Positions 24,303 to 33,454 are shown, counted from the first letter of the stretch. The stretch is 64,000 nt of DNA from Noviherbaspirillum_A sp047237965 (GCF_047237965.1 NZ_JBDFLX010000003.1:620001-684000), one strand, 5' to 3'. Numbers and translations are program-made. Notes: generated from the sequence alone by a model not told the origin.

Positions 24303-25388
24303 CTATATGCCTTGCTGCATGATCTCGATCTGTTTTCTCGCCAGCTTGAATACCAGGTCGGCGGTCAGGAATGGGTCATTTGCCAGCATCTGTTTCACAA
24401 TCATCGTCGTGATCGGATACGCGTCGCCAGCCATGATCGCCACGCCGCGGGCGCCGGTTCCCTTGCTCTGGACCGAAAGGTAGAGCTTGCCGGGCTGCGC
24501 TTCCAGCGTCATCCACTTTTCATTATTCTGGCCGTGACCTTTGGCTTCGAATTTGCTGGTCCAAAGCATCAGCGTTGCAAGCATGAGCGGCAACTCCCTC
24601 TGTGAGAGCTGGATGGCCACCTTGTTTTTCCAGTTGTACGTACGCTGGCCACTGGCCTCGGTGGCTTCAACACGAATCGTATGAATCCCGCGCTGCGTTG
24701 TGTCCTCGGAAAAGCATGCAGCGAACCTGCCTCCGTACACATGAAACGACTTGTAGTAGTCGCCATCCGTGCCCGCACCTGCATCGCTATCGGAGTCAGG
24801 CCAGGCGGTGTCTGACGAAGCCGGCTCGGCTGTTTGCAGCGGTTCTGCGCGCTGTTGGGCGGGAGGCCGGCCTGCCTGTCTGTCAATGGCAGCGGCGCCT
24901 TGCTTCGCCGCCGACACGGATGGCCGCGATTGCGATGGCGCGGCCTCGGCCACGGCAGAAGATGGACGATTGCTTACCGGATTTGCTGCTGCAGGCGCCG
25001 CGCCAGCTGCCGATGTTCTTTCCAGGTGCCGCGCCAACGCCAGGCGCACGTAGCGAGCTTCGTCGCAGTTGTCCAGGCCACTCTCATCCCACGCTTTGAG
25101 CTTAAGGGCAAAATTCGGCCCTTCGTGACGTCCGATGGAAATCAGCACCGCCACGCGGGGCACGACTAGGCCGCGGCGCTCAAGCCTCTCTTTTGTCGCC
25201 GGCGTGACGGCATACAAAATCCCCTTCAGATAATTCTGGGCTCTTTCGTTGCCGGACTTGAACGCATCAATGGCCTGGACGATGGAGTCGCCTTCGATTT
25301 CGAAGATATCGAACAGGGTATGGGAGTCAGGGACCGGCAGCGACAGCGCGCGAATCGACTGCTGATAATTAATGGAATCGAAAGTCAT
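24303..25388 (-). CDS. Protein with Whirly-like ssDNA-binding C-terminal domain
   Basis: From the ATG at 25388 (CCGGGAAT upstream) the protein has 361 residues. Residues 1-125 form a conserved N-terminal region with no recognised domain. Residues about 126-220 are a Pro/Ala/Ser/Gln-rich linker. Residues 221-361 form a compact domain whose motif order resembles plant Whirly proteins: YKSFHVYGGRFAACF, then YNWKNKVAIQLSQREL (Whirly has YDWxxK...LSxxE), a run of Leu-rich helix, KFEAKGHGQNNEK, then LEAQPGKLYLSVQ. Whirly proteins bind single-stranded DNA and protect organelle genomes. The resemblance is by eye only. A mitochondrial MRP/PUR-like RNA-binding fold is an alternative. It is a single gene between pepA and a non-coding stretch. 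Confidence 0.65.
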   Translation of the reverse strand: MTFDSINYQQSIRALSLPVPDSHTLFDIFEIEGDSIVQAIDAFKSGNERAQNYLKGILYAVTPATKERLERRGLVVPRVAVLISIGRHEGPNFALKLKAWDESGLDNCDEARYVRLALARHLERTSAAGAAPAAANPVSNRPSSAVAEAAPSQSRPSVSAAKQGAAAIDRQAGRPPAQQRAEPLQTAEPASSDTAWPDSDSDAGAGTDGDYYKSFHVYGGRFAACFSEDTTQRGIHTIRVEATEASGQRTYNWKNKVAIQLSQRELPLMLATLMLWTSKFEAKGHGQNNEKWMTLEAQPGKLYLSVQSKGTGARGVAIMAGDAYPITTMIVKQMLANDPFLTADLVFKLARKQIEIMQQGI

Positions 25389-25604
25389 GCATTCCCGGAA
25401 CAAGAATTGGAAATAGGATGCATGCAATGATAATGCAGGTGAATTCGCTGACCGATGTTTTCTGGCTCGCCGGCAGCATGTTTCGACCCTCGCTTTACGA
25501 TGATTGCAGGGCGGGTTTTCAACCGAATGATGCGCGCCGGCCGCGAGCCCGTGGAGAGCAAGCCGGCGCTATGTTTGCTGAATCGTGTTTTAACTTGTTT
25601 CATC

Positions 25605-25632
25605 AAGCCCACCTCTTGCGAGGTGGGCTTTT
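25605..25632. terminator. Intrinsic terminator hairpin after pepA
   Basis: AAGCCCACCTC (25605-25615), loop TTGC, and GAGGTGGGCTT (25620-25630) form an 11-bp perfect stem. The T-run is best on the plus strand (CTTTTCC) and the A-run precedes it, so the hairpin may work both ways. It lies 28 bp past the pepA stop. Confidence 0.7.
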
Positions 25633-25659
25633 CCTACAACGCCTTGAGGGCGCTGGCGA

Positions 25660-26496
25660 TTAGGCCTGTTTTGCGCGACGGCGGCGGCTCAGCGCCAGGC
25701 CGGCGAAGCCCAGGCCCAGCAGGGCGACGCTTGCCGGCTCGGGCACTTCGCTGGTGCCGCCAAAAATGACGTCCAGCGAACCGTTGATCACCTGCGTGCC
25801 AGTCGGGGTGAAGTTGTTCAGCTGGCCCGATTGGAACGAGATGTTGTAGAAGGGGTTAGGCGCAACGAAGTATTCGCTGCCGGCAGCGGTAAGGTTGAAT
25901 GTCGAAGATGCACCGAAGCTGCCGCAGTTGATGCCGCCGTTGCCGCAAGTGCTCAGAGACGGATCCAGCACACCCTGGCCAGAAGTCGGAACGCCGTTGG
26001 CGATCAGGACGTCGTCGCTGTTGCCGGTGGTGCCGAAGGCGGTATTGCCATTCTCAGGCTGAACGAACTGGGTATTGGAATTGGCGTCGGCAAACAGGCT
26101 CAGGCTGCCGCCAGGCGCAAAGTTGAAGACCGTGCCGGATTGGGACGTGCTGTACGTGCCAGTGCCTTGATACAGCGCATACAGCCCGTACTGGTTCGAG
26201 GTAACCGAACCCAGCTGGCTGGCCACCGGCGTGGCGCCATTGTCTGCAACGAACTGGCCGGCATTCCATTTCAGCGATACGTTGAAGGTGCCGCTGGTTT
26301 CCGAGCCGGCGAAGGTAATGACTTCCACGTAGTTGCCGGTGATCTTGTCGGCGGTGAAGGTCTGGCCAAGGGCGCCGGCAATGGCGCCTTCATTAACGGT
26401 GAAGTCCGGGAAGGTCTGGGCCATTGCGCCCGAGCTGGCGGCGAAAGAGGCGGTGACTGCGCATGCGATCAGGGTCTTGCGAACTGCGTTTTTCAT
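25660..26496 (-). CDS. pepA: PEP-CTERM flocculation-associated protein PepA
   Basis: The 278-residue exported protein has a signal peptide (residues 1-26, ending SSGAMAQT). It ends in the PEP-CTERM sorting signal: VPEPASVALLGLGFAG, a hydrophobic helix, and RRRR. Exosortase (EpsH/XrtA type) recognises this tail and attaches or releases the protein at the outer surface. The N-terminal block FTVNEGAIAGALGQTFTADK followed by GNYVE and the later GQFVADNGATP match the PepA family of Zoogloea-like floc formers. The composition is low in Lys and Cys and rich in Gly, Asn, Ser and Thr, as is usual for such matrix proteins. A consensus sigma-54 promoter lies 54-69 bp upstream. No exosortase gene is in the window. 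Confidence 0.88.
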   Translation of the reverse strand: MKNAVRKTLIACAVTASFAASSGAMAQTFPDFTVNEGAIAGALGQTFTADKITGNYVEVITFAGSETSGTFNVSLKWNAGQFVADNGATPVASQLGSVTSNQYGLYALYQGTGTYSTSQSGTVFNFAPGGSLSLFADANSNTQFVQPENGNTAFGTTGNSDDVLIANGVPTSGQGVLDPSLSTCGNGGINCGSFGASSTFNLTAAGSEYFVAPNPFYNISFQSGQLNNFTPTGTQVINGSLDVIFGGTSEVPEPASVALLGLGFAGLALSRRRRAKQA

Positions 26497-26549
26497 TTTT
26501 CCGATTCCATTTAGTTATGTGATGAGGTAGTGCCCTCGATAGCCATAAC

Positions 26550-26565
26550 AGCAGGAACCGTGCCA
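26550..26565 (-). promoter_or_regulatory. Sigma-54 promoter of pepA
   Basis: On the minus strand TGGCACGGTTCCTGCT (26565-26550) is a near-perfect -24/-12 element: TGGCAC, then TGCT, with GG and GC exactly ten bases apart. The transcript would start near 26540, giving a 44-nt leader. Exopolysaccharide/PEP-CTERM genes of floc formers are known to be driven by RpoN with the PrsK-PrsR system, which agrees. Confidence 0.8.
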
Positions 26566-27196
26566 ATAGTTGTCAAATGAACAAAATCAAGGGCTTAGAA
26601 GTTGTTGGATATGCAATGATTTCCTGAATGTAAAGTATCTCGACAGAACTAATTTACATTGATCATAGTTTCGCTGCGATGTCGGTTCGGCAGCGCACAT
26701 TCGGATGAAGGATGAATTGCAGGGCATGTTTACGGAAGCGCGCATGTGGCGTGTCTTTCGTGAAATCGCGCTTTTTAGCGGTGCAAATAGTATTAGAGGG
26801 AGGTAGGCAACCTTGTATCGCCTGGACGCAAGTCAGGCAGAGTCGCAACTTGTCATTCTGTGGCCATGCCATGGCGCATAGGCTTATAACGCGTTGGAAG
26901 CGTGCTTTGCCAGGCATCGGACCGATGGGCGCATCGCACAAGTCAGGGCGGCTGTTTCAGCGCATGCTGCGGCCGCCGCTTCGGCAAGGCGTTAAACCGC
27001 GGCATCGTGCGTCCATCCATCACCCAGCGCGGCGCCACTCCTGAAGAAGGCTCTTCTCATTCACGATATTGGTTACATGTTCCGGTCGGTTCATACAATT
27101 GCTTACACCCACCAGGCTCAGAGTTAGCTATGGTGCTGCCTAGAAGAACGCAGCAAGCCGTTGCACTTCGATTGTTCAATAACCACTGAGGTCCAC
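26566..27196. other. 630-bp gap between pepA and a small exported-protein gene
   Basis: The left part is AT-richer and should hold the enhancer-binding site for the sigma-54 promoter, but I could not define it. The right part has TACAAT at 27094-27099 with TTGGTT at 27069-27074 (19-bp spacer), a possible sigma-70 promoter for the gene at 27197. Nothing else was seen. Confidence 0.35.
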
Positions 27197-27520
27197 ATGA
27201 AAAAACTGTCTGCTCTGATCGCCGCTACCCTGTTCGCTGGTGTTGCCTTTGCCCAGGCGCCTGCTGTGGTCGCCGAACCTGCCACCAAGGGCGATGTGAA
27301 AGCCGCTGCGAAAGTCGAAAAGGCTGAAATCAAGGCAACCGAAAAGATCAACAAGGCTGTGGCCGATCAGGCCGTGACCGACACCAAAGCCGATGCCAAG
27401 GCCGCCAAGACTAAAGCGGATGCACAGGCCAAGGCTGACAGGAAAATTCTTGCTGCGAAAAAGGATGTGGCTGAAGCCCAGGTTGACGCTGGCAACAAGG
27501 TTCACAAAGAGCACAAGTAA
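27197..27520 (+). CDS. Small exported Lys/Ala-rich coiled-coil protein
   Basis: The 107-residue protein has a classical signal peptide (MKKLSALIAATLFAGVAFAQ) and a mature part of about 87 residues that is almost only Ala, Lys, Asp, Glu and Val (VKAAAKVEKAEIKATEKIN and similar heptad-like runs). It has no Cys and no aromatic residue and should form a long charged helix or stay disordered. Similar small periplasmic proteins are common in Oxalobacteraceae and are unassigned. GAGGT precedes the ATG at 27197. A strong intrinsic terminator follows 50 bp later, so it is a single-gene transcript. Stress or envelope binding roles are possible but not shown. Confidence 0.8.
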   Translation: MKKLSALIAATLFAGVAFAQAPAVVAEPATKGDVKAAAKVEKAEIKATEKINKAVADQAVTDTKADAKAAKTKADAQAKADRKILAAKKDVAEAQVDAGNKVHKEHK

Positions 27521-27570
27521 TGGCATGATGCCGGCCTCGCTGATCGCGCTCAGCGGGTAGCAGTCAGAAG

Positions 27571-27606
27571 AACACCGCGGCGAGCAATCGCCTGCGGTGT
27601 TTTTTT
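27571..27606 (+). terminator. Strong intrinsic terminator with GNRA loop
   Basis: The arms ACACCGC and GGCGA pair with TCGCC and GCGGTGT (one bulged T) around a GCAA tetraloop, directly followed by seven T. It terminates the small exported-protein gene. Confidence 0.9.
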
Positions 27607-27765
27607 ACGCATTTCCGGGCGCATTGCACGCTCATCCTGACGACCGGATGTCTTTCGTTTGCCAGTGCAACTCCAATGCCCGCGCCGAGACGATGTCCGA
27701 CCTCCTGCTCGCATCGTTTCCGGTCTTCCGGTTGATGCGCCAGCCAGCAGCCAGGTTTCGACTTG

Positions 27766-28734
27766 TCAGTCGACTTGAGCGCCGGAGATTTGAACAGCTT
27801 CCGCCCAGCGCTTGGATTCCTTTTGAATAAATGCGCTGAAATTCATGGGAGAGCTGTTAACGATTTCCCCGCCGATGTCCTGGATTTTTCCTCGGATTTC
27901 GGGTGTGGCAACGATGGTCGAGACGTCCTGATAAATCTTGTTTTGCAGGTCCGCAGGGACAGATGCGGAGCTGAACAATCCAAACCAGGTGGCTGCTTCG
28001 AAGCCGCTCATTCCTGCTTCGGTAAATGTCGGCACTTTGTCGATGGCATCGATCCGCTTCGGATGAGCCAGAGCGATCGCATTGATCTTCCCGGATTTAA
28101 TATGCGGAATCGCAGCGGACAGGGTGACAAACGCCGTTTGCACTTGCCCGCCAAGTAAATCGTTCAGCATTGGCGCATCCCCCTTGTAAGGCACATGAAT
28201 CAAATCAAGCTTGGTTTGTGACTTGAACAAGGCGCCGGTCAGATGCTGCGGTGATCCGTTGCCGGGCGATCCATAGGTGACGCCGGGATTGGCTTTCGCG
28301 TACTGGATCAACTCCTGCAGGGTATGTGCCGGCAGTTTTGGGGATGCGACCAGCACCAGCGGCACAACGGACGTAAGGCTGATTGGGGCAAAGTCCTTGA
28401 TCGGGTCGTAGCTGAGCTTCTTGTACAGGCTTGCGCTGATCGTATGCGCGGCCGTGGTCATATAGAGCGTATAGCCATCCGCAGGGGCACGTACAACCGA
28501 TTCCGCGCCAATCGCCGTGCCGGCACCTGGCCGGTTGTTGACGATGACAGGCTGTCCCCACTTGTCGCTCAGCTTTTGTCCTACCATTCGCGCTATGACA
28601 TCGGTCGCACCGCCCGCCGCATAAGGTACAACGATGGTCACGGGATTTGTTGGATAGGCTTGCGCAAATGCCTGGGTGCCGGAAAGCACGCCGAATGTGA
28701 CAAGCACAGAGGCGCACAGTTTGGACAGGTTCAT
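27766..28734 (-). CDS. Bug-family (TctC) periplasmic substrate-binding protein
   Basis: The 322-residue protein has a signal peptide (cleaved after QAFAQ) and then the Bug/TctC fold: VTIVVPYAAGGATDVIAR, NRPGAGTAIG, PADGYTLYM, and DLIHVPYKGDAP. Bug proteins bind carboxylates (citrate, nicotinate, terephthalate and others) for the tripartite TctAB transporter, whose membrane genes are not in the window. GGAG precedes the ATG. It is the last gene of a minus-strand run: ALDH, beta-hydroxyacid dehydrogenase, IclR, Bug. The ligand is therefore probably a hydroxy- or aldehyde-acid that the enzymes oxidise. Confidence 0.9.
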   Translation of the reverse strand: MNLSKLCASVLVTFGVLSGTQAFAQAYPTNPVTIVVPYAAGGATDVIARMVGQKLSDKWGQPVIVNNRPGAGTAIGAESVVRAPADGYTLYMTTAAHTISASLYKKLSYDPIKDFAPISLTSVVPLVLVASPKLPAHTLQELIQYAKANPGVTYGSPGNGSPQHLTGALFKSQTKLDLIHVPYKGDAPMLNDLLGGQVQTAFVTLSAAIPHIKSGKINAIALAHPKRIDAIDKVPTFTEAGMSGFEAATWFGLFSSASVPADLQNKIYQDVSTIVATPEIRGKIQDIGGEIVNSSPMNFSAFIQKESKRWAEAVQISGAQVD

Positions 28735-28870
28735 TCATATCTCCTTATTTGATTGTTTTGCTTTGAAGCGATTAACAAAATGAGCGTGGCAGCCTCTGGC
28801 CAGGCGCGCCGGCGCAACGACGCCAGGGGCGTTTTGTGAGGCGCTCTTGGTGATCCATCTTGATGCCGAC

Positions 28871-29584
28871 TTATGCTTCAGGCCATGTGCCTCCCAGAGC
28901 GAGGGTGAGTGCCCTGCATTTCTTCTGCAATAGGTTGGACATGCGCTCAACCGATTCTTCAGTAAAGCGCTCCTTGGGACCGGACAGTGAAAGCGCGCCA
29001 AGCAGCTGGCCGCCTACTCCCCATACCGGACATGCAATCGCCGCGCATGATGGATCTCTTTCACCGAAGGACGAAAAAATTGGCGGGTGATCTTTCTCTT
29101 CATGCGGCGCCCTGTCTGAACGCTCGTAGTGGAGGAGTGCCTTTGCCGCCGCGCCGCTTTGCAGCGGCAGCAAATCTCCTTCATGCACGCTGTCCAGCGT
29201 GGAGTGATGAGAATTCACGCGAAAAAGGCAGAGTCGCAGTTCATCATCGTATTTCACATGGAAAGACGAACTCTCCGTGCCCTCATTGACCAGCTGTTCC
29301 AGCACTGGAACGATGTGTTCGCGCAGCTGATGTGTCTCATCGAAAGCGCGTCCGAGCCGAGCAGCCATCGGACCCAGCACATATCGTCCGTCAGTACGTC
29401 GAATAACGAGCGCGGCACGTTCCAGTGAAATCAGGAGCCGCAGCAGCGTACTTTTGTACAGGTCTGTCACGCGCGAAAGCTCTGCCAGCGACAATGGCGT
29501 TCGCGCTCTTTCAAGGGCCATGGCAATCGCAAGAGCCCGGTCGACGGCGGCTACGCCGTCATTGCTTGGTAATTGTTCGGCCAT
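28871..29584 (-). CDS. IclR-family transcriptional regulator
   Basis: The 237-residue protein has an N-terminal winged helix (residues 10-70, PLSLAELSRVTDLYKSTLLRLL as recognition region) and the IclR effector domain (80-230, with SSFHVKYDDELRL and a CPVWG motif). The length is normal. IclR proteins control catabolic operons with a small-acid effector. It lies inside the operon, between the dehydrogenase gene (49 bp) and the Bug gene (136 bp), and a 16-bp palindrome upstream of the operon (32152-32167) is a candidate operator. Confidence 0.92.
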   Translation of the reverse strand: MAEQLPSNDGVAAVDRALAIAMALERARTPLSLAELSRVTDLYKSTLLRLLISLERAALVIRRTDGRYVLGPMAARLGRAFDETHQLREHIVPVLEQLVNEGTESSSFHVKYDDELRLCLFRVNSHHSTLDSVHEGDLLPLQSGAAAKALLHYERSDRAPHEEKDHPPIFSSFGERDPSCAAIACPVWGVGGQLLGALSLSGPKERFTEESVERMSNLLQKKCRALTLALGGTWPEA

Positions 29585-29632
29585 AACTATTCTTGTCTAT
29601 CGAATCCATCTGTCCGTCGGCACTCGCGGACC

Positions 29633-30514
29633 TCACTTCCCTTCAAACACCAGACTGATCGCAGGTGCGTACTTTTCACCGTGTCCCGCTGCAATCGCCT
29701 GATCGAAGCACGACACGAGGTTCTTCGCGCCCGTCGCGTCAACGCCGACCTGGTCGGCAAGCGCAATCGCGTATTGCAGGTCCTTCTTTGCATACGTGAC
29801 AGGAAAAGCTCGCTCAGGGAACACCTGTGGCGCAATTGCCTTCATTCCGTGGTTGCGGAGTGCAAAACTGTCGGCAGAGCCGACGGATAATGCCGCGAAC
29901 AATTTTTCGGGATCGACTCCGGCTCGTACGCCAATGGCCCTGGCTTCGGCCAGGGCCAGTACTGTTTCATACAGCACCATATTGTTCAGGATCTTCACGA
30001 CTTGCCCGGCTCCTATGCCTCCGGCATGAAGCACATCGGATGCAAACATCTTGATGTAGGGTTCAATCAACGAGAACAGGGCATCGTCTGCGCCAACGGG
30101 AACGGCGAGCGTGCCGGCTTCGGCAGCCGCTCGTGTGCGCATGACAGGCGCGTCAGCGAATTGCATGCCGCGCTCTGCAAGTGCCGCTGCTATCTTGCGG
30201 GTGGTATCCACCGGTGAAGTGCTCAGATCAATAACTGTCTGACCATGGCGACCCTGCTCGCGCAGTCCGCCTTCTCCCAGCACTACCTTTTCGACTACCT
30301 CGCCGGACGGGAGGGACAAAAAGATCAGGCTTGCTTCCGCCGCGATCTTGCTCAGGTCAACGCTCTGGACGCCAAATTCAGCAAGACGGCCAAGCGGTGC
30401 CGAATCGCGATCGTGTGCCAACACCTGGGCGCCGCTCTTGACTGCAATGTGCCGGCAAATCGGCTCGCCCATGACGCCGACGCCAATAAATCCAATCAGA
30501 TCATTCTTTTGCAT
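29633..30514 (-). CDS. NAD(P)-dependent beta-hydroxyacid dehydrogenase
   Basis: The 293-residue protein belongs to the 3-hydroxyisobutyrate / tartronate-semialdehyde reductase family. The N-terminal Rossmann motif is GFIGVGVMG. Substrate motif DAPVMRTRAAAEAGTL is a variant of the family DAPVSGGxxGAxxGTL, with MRTR replacing SGGx. The catalytic Lys lies in GQVVKILNNMV. The variant substrate loop suggests a substrate other than hydroxyisobutyrate. AAGGAAATG precedes the ATG. It is 40 bp downstream of the aldehyde dehydrogenase, so the pair likely performs consecutive oxidations. Confidence 0.88.
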   Translation of the reverse strand: MQKNDLIGFIGVGVMGEPICRHIAVKSGAQVLAHDRDSAPLGRLAEFGVQSVDLSKIAAEASLIFLSLPSGEVVEKVVLGEGGLREQGRHGQTVIDLSTSPVDTTRKIAAALAERGMQFADAPVMRTRAAAEAGTLAVPVGADDALFSLIEPYIKMFASDVLHAGGIGAGQVVKILNNMVLYETVLALAEARAIGVRAGVDPEKLFAALSVGSADSFALRNHGMKAIAPQVFPERAFPVTYAKKDLQYAIALADQVGVDATGAKNLVSCFDQAIAAGHGEKYAPAISLVFEGK

Positions 30515-30553
30515 AGGACATTTCCTTCTTTAAGATAGCGGAGTTCGAAGTCA

Positions 30554-32050
30554 TCAATGCGGCATGTTCAACGGGTTCATGCTCCAGTAGATCCCTTTGC
30601 TTTGTTGATAAAGACGAACGCCATTGATGCCTTTCTCCCGGCCGATACCGCTATCCTTGAATCCGCCGAATGGCGTCGAGATCGAGAGTTGTTTGTATGT
30701 ATTGATCCAGACCAGGCCTGTTTCCAGGGCGCGTGCAACCCGCCAGGCACGTTGATAGTTCGCGGTCCAGATGCCTGATGCAAGCCCGAAGTTGGTGTCA
30801 TTGGCCTGTGCAACCAGATCGCTTTCGTCCTCGAAGGGAAGGACGCACAGCACCGGCCCGAAGATTTCCTCGCGTACTGCCGTCGCTTGATTGGTGAGGC
30901 CATCTATGATGGTCGGAAGATAGAAGGCGCCTTTGTCAAATTGGCTTCCCTGAGGACGCTCTCCGCCGACCAGGACTTTTCCCCCTTCGTCTTTGGCGAT
31001 GGCGACAAAGCGTTCAACACGGTCGCGATGCGGGAAACTCGCAAGCGGACCCATTTCCGCTCCTTCGGCATCTGGCAAGTCGACGCGGAATTTCGATACC
31101 CGGGCTACGAGCGCATCGACCACCTTGCCGTACACTGACCGTTGAACAAATAAGCGCGACCCAGCTACGCAGGACTGGCCGCTCCCTTCAAAGATACCTC
31201 CCACGATGCCTTCGACAGCAGCGTCGATATTGGCGTCCGCAAAGATGATGTGCGGCGATTTGCCGCCGAGTTCCAGGGCAACGGGAATCAGGCGCTGCGC
31301 TGCGGTGACGGCAATGTTGCGTCCTGTCGCAGTGCCTCCGGTAAACGAGATCATCCGTACATCGGGATGGTTGATCAACGCGTTGCCGGTTACCGCGCCA
31401 TCGCCCGTCAGCACATTGAGCAAGCCCGGAGGCAATCCTGCCTCAAGCGCAATTTCGCCGAGCATCAAGCCGACTGACGGCGTCACTTCCGATGGCTTCA
31501 GGATGACGGCATTACCCGCCGCGAGCGCAGGTGCCACTTTTTGCGCTTCCATGGTCAGGGGCGAATTCCATGGCGTGATTGCTGCCACAACGCCGTAGGG
31601 TTCATAGGCGGTCATCGACAGGTAATCACCACGCGAGGGCGTTACCTCGGATCCCAGCGTCTCGCATACTGCCGCGTAATAGCGAAACGTCGCAGCCGCG
31701 CTTGCCACTTGCGCCTTGCATTCCGACCAGACCTTGCCATTTTCAATCATCTGAAGACGAGCCAGCTCGTCTGACCGCGATTCCATGATTGCCGACATGC
31801 GAGCAAGAATGCGCGCCCTGATGTGAGGGAGCATCGTGCGCCATGCCGGCTCTGACACCGCATCCTTTGCCGATGCTACCGCGACAGCCACATGTCTCTC
31901 GTCTGCAATCGAGACCCGGTAGTTGGTTTCACCTGTCGCCGGGTTGATTGAGTCAAAGGTGTTTTCCTGATTGCAGACGTTCTTTCCATCGATCAGCAAC
32001 GATTTGACGGAGGTACTCAACGAGTTCGGCACGCTATTGCTCCAATGCAT
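30554..32050 (-). CDS. NAD-dependent aldehyde dehydrogenase
   Basis: From the ATG at 32050 the protein has 498 residues, the usual length; a TTG at 32104 preceded by GGGAGAG would add 18. Motifs are ITPWNSPL, SFTGGTATGRNI, the base Glu in LELGGKSP and the nucleophile in GSGQSCVAGSR. It resembles betaine/aromatic aldehyde dehydrogenases with broad substrates. It is the first gene of the operon with the beta-hydroxyacid dehydrogenase, IclR and Bug genes. Confidence 0.92.
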   Translation of the reverse strand: MHWSNSVPNSLSTSVKSLLIDGKNVCNQENTFDSINPATGETNYRVSIADERHVAVAVASAKDAVSEPAWRTMLPHIRARILARMSAIMESRSDELARLQMIENGKVWSECKAQVASAAATFRYYAAVCETLGSEVTPSRGDYLSMTAYEPYGVVAAITPWNSPLTMEAQKVAPALAAGNAVILKPSEVTPSVGLMLGEIALEAGLPPGLLNVLTGDGAVTGNALINHPDVRMISFTGGTATGRNIAVTAAQRLIPVALELGGKSPHIIFADANIDAAVEGIVGGIFEGSGQSCVAGSRLFVQRSVYGKVVDALVARVSKFRVDLPDAEGAEMGPLASFPHRDRVERFVAIAKDEGGKVLVGGERPQGSQFDKGAFYLPTIIDGLTNQATAVREEIFGPVLCVLPFEDESDLVAQANDTNFGLASGIWTANYQRAWRVARALETGLVWINTYKQLSISTPFGGFKDSGIGREKGINGVRLYQQSKGIYWSMNPLNMPH

Positions 32051-32151
32051 AAGGTAATTTTCATGGCGGCACGAAGGTCCATCGCGGCTGGGGAATCCAT
32101 TCAAGGACTCTCCCTAGCGAACCAAGCTCTTACTTCGACCGTTCTGGCAGG

Positions 32152-32167
32152 CAGAACACATGTTCTG
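32152..32167. promoter_or_regulatory. Candidate IclR operator palindrome
   Basis: CAGAACACATGTTCTG is a perfect 7-2-7 inverted repeat, 102 bp upstream of the ALDH ATG. A further half-like site (GTTCTGGCAGG, 32141-32151) sits beside it. IclR operators are palindromes of this size, and IclR is encoded in this operon. Confidence 0.5.
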
Positions 32168-32389
32168 TTATTGTTCATTATCTGAGTCGTTTGATATGGT
32201 GTCAAGCGCAGGGACGCGGACCTGGCATTCACGGAATTGAACAACAGCGCAGCCGAGTTTGGCTTGCGTGCGGGCGCGACGGCCAGTCAATGGTTTTCGT
32301 AACCGGGATAAAAAAAGGACCGCGCACTCCACCGCGACAAGGCTGGAGATGCCCGCGAAGGCAACGAAGTCGCCATCGCGGCGTCGCAG

Positions 32390-32961
32390 GTGGCCATGCG
32401 GGGCGGTAAAGTCATGAGCCAGGTTGTCGGCATGATGGGATCGATCAACCCGTCCGCGAAAAAGATTGCCGACATCATCGGCGTAATCGATGGAATCGCT
32501 TTCCAGACGAATAGTCTGGCGTTGAACGCGGCGGTTGAGGCGGCGAACCCTGGCGAGCAGGGCCGGGGATGTGCAGTCGTCGCAACGAGGTGCGCAGCCT
32601 CGCGCAGTAGTCGGCGGCCGCGGTAAAGGAAATCAAAACCGTGATCGATGATTCGGTCGAACGGATCGGCGCCGGCAGCAAGCTGGTGACCGAAGCCGGC
32701 GCCACCATGGAAGGAATCGTCGATAGCATCAAGCGGGTCACGACGATCATGGGCGAAATCCTGATGGCATCCCAGGAGCAGAGCATCGTCATCGAGCAGG
32801 TGAACAGGGCAATTGGCGAGATGGACGATGTCACCCAGCAGAATGCGGCGCTGATGGAGCAGGCCACAGCATCGCTGCGGAAGCAGACCGAATCATTGTC
32901 CCAGGCGGTCAGCGTTTTCGGGCTGGACAGGCAGATAAACACTTCCTTTCTTCACAGGTAA
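32390..32961 (+). pseudogene. Broken methyl-accepting chemotaxis protein, signalling domain only
   Basis: The sequence matches the cytoplasmic hairpin of a chemoreceptor: KVMSQVVGMM, ADIIGVIDGIAFQTN, LALNAAVEAA, GEQGRG, then VVAT. At about 32583 one base is lost, shifting frame into EVRSLAQ, where a TAG replaces the next codon of the LAQRSAAA motif. The reading frame then continues (AAAVKEIKTVIDDSVERIG to GMDDVTQQNAALMEQA). The tip reads AANPGEQG where intact receptors have ARAGEQG. No periplasmic or membrane part precedes it. Its nearest relative in the window is the intact receptor at 33455, so it looks like a decayed duplicate. Confidence 0.88.
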
Positions 32962-33454
32962 CCATGCCCGTCATGACCACGGCGCACTCGATCCCGATGT
33001 CGCGGCCGGTCAGCGCTTGCCACAATAACCATCACTAAGGAATTGCCCCTTGTTTGCTTATTCTTCCTAAAGTTTTGACCGGAAAGGTCGTTTACCCTTG
33101 CGAGGATTACCTCGCTGGCTATTGAGACCGAGCCCGTTCCTGATCGACGTCTTTCCATTGAATAGAAGCCAGTAAATGCACACTGCTTCGCCTGTCGACA
33201 GTGTCGCTGACGGGGCGTCCCTGCAAGAAGCTCAGGCATGGGTTGCGCCTGAGGTGGGAAGCGCCGTCGACACCGACTGTCTGCGGGCTATGGGCATAGC
33301 CGGCAAGCCCATGCCGAGCCGGTTTGCTATCCACCAGCTGCTGTCTTCAAGCAAAATGGGTCTCGTCGACAGGATGGCTGCCTGAGCACCATTGCCGGCT
33401 CCTAATCCCTGTTCCTACGCCAATTCTTAATCGCAATCACTGCTAACGTTCACC
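32962..33454. other. 493-bp gap between chemoreceptor remnant and intact chemoreceptor
   Basis: Only short frames without ribosome sites are present. It contains the promoter region of the intact receptor gene, but no clear -35/-10 or flagellar (sigma-28) element was found by eye. Confidence 0.4.
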
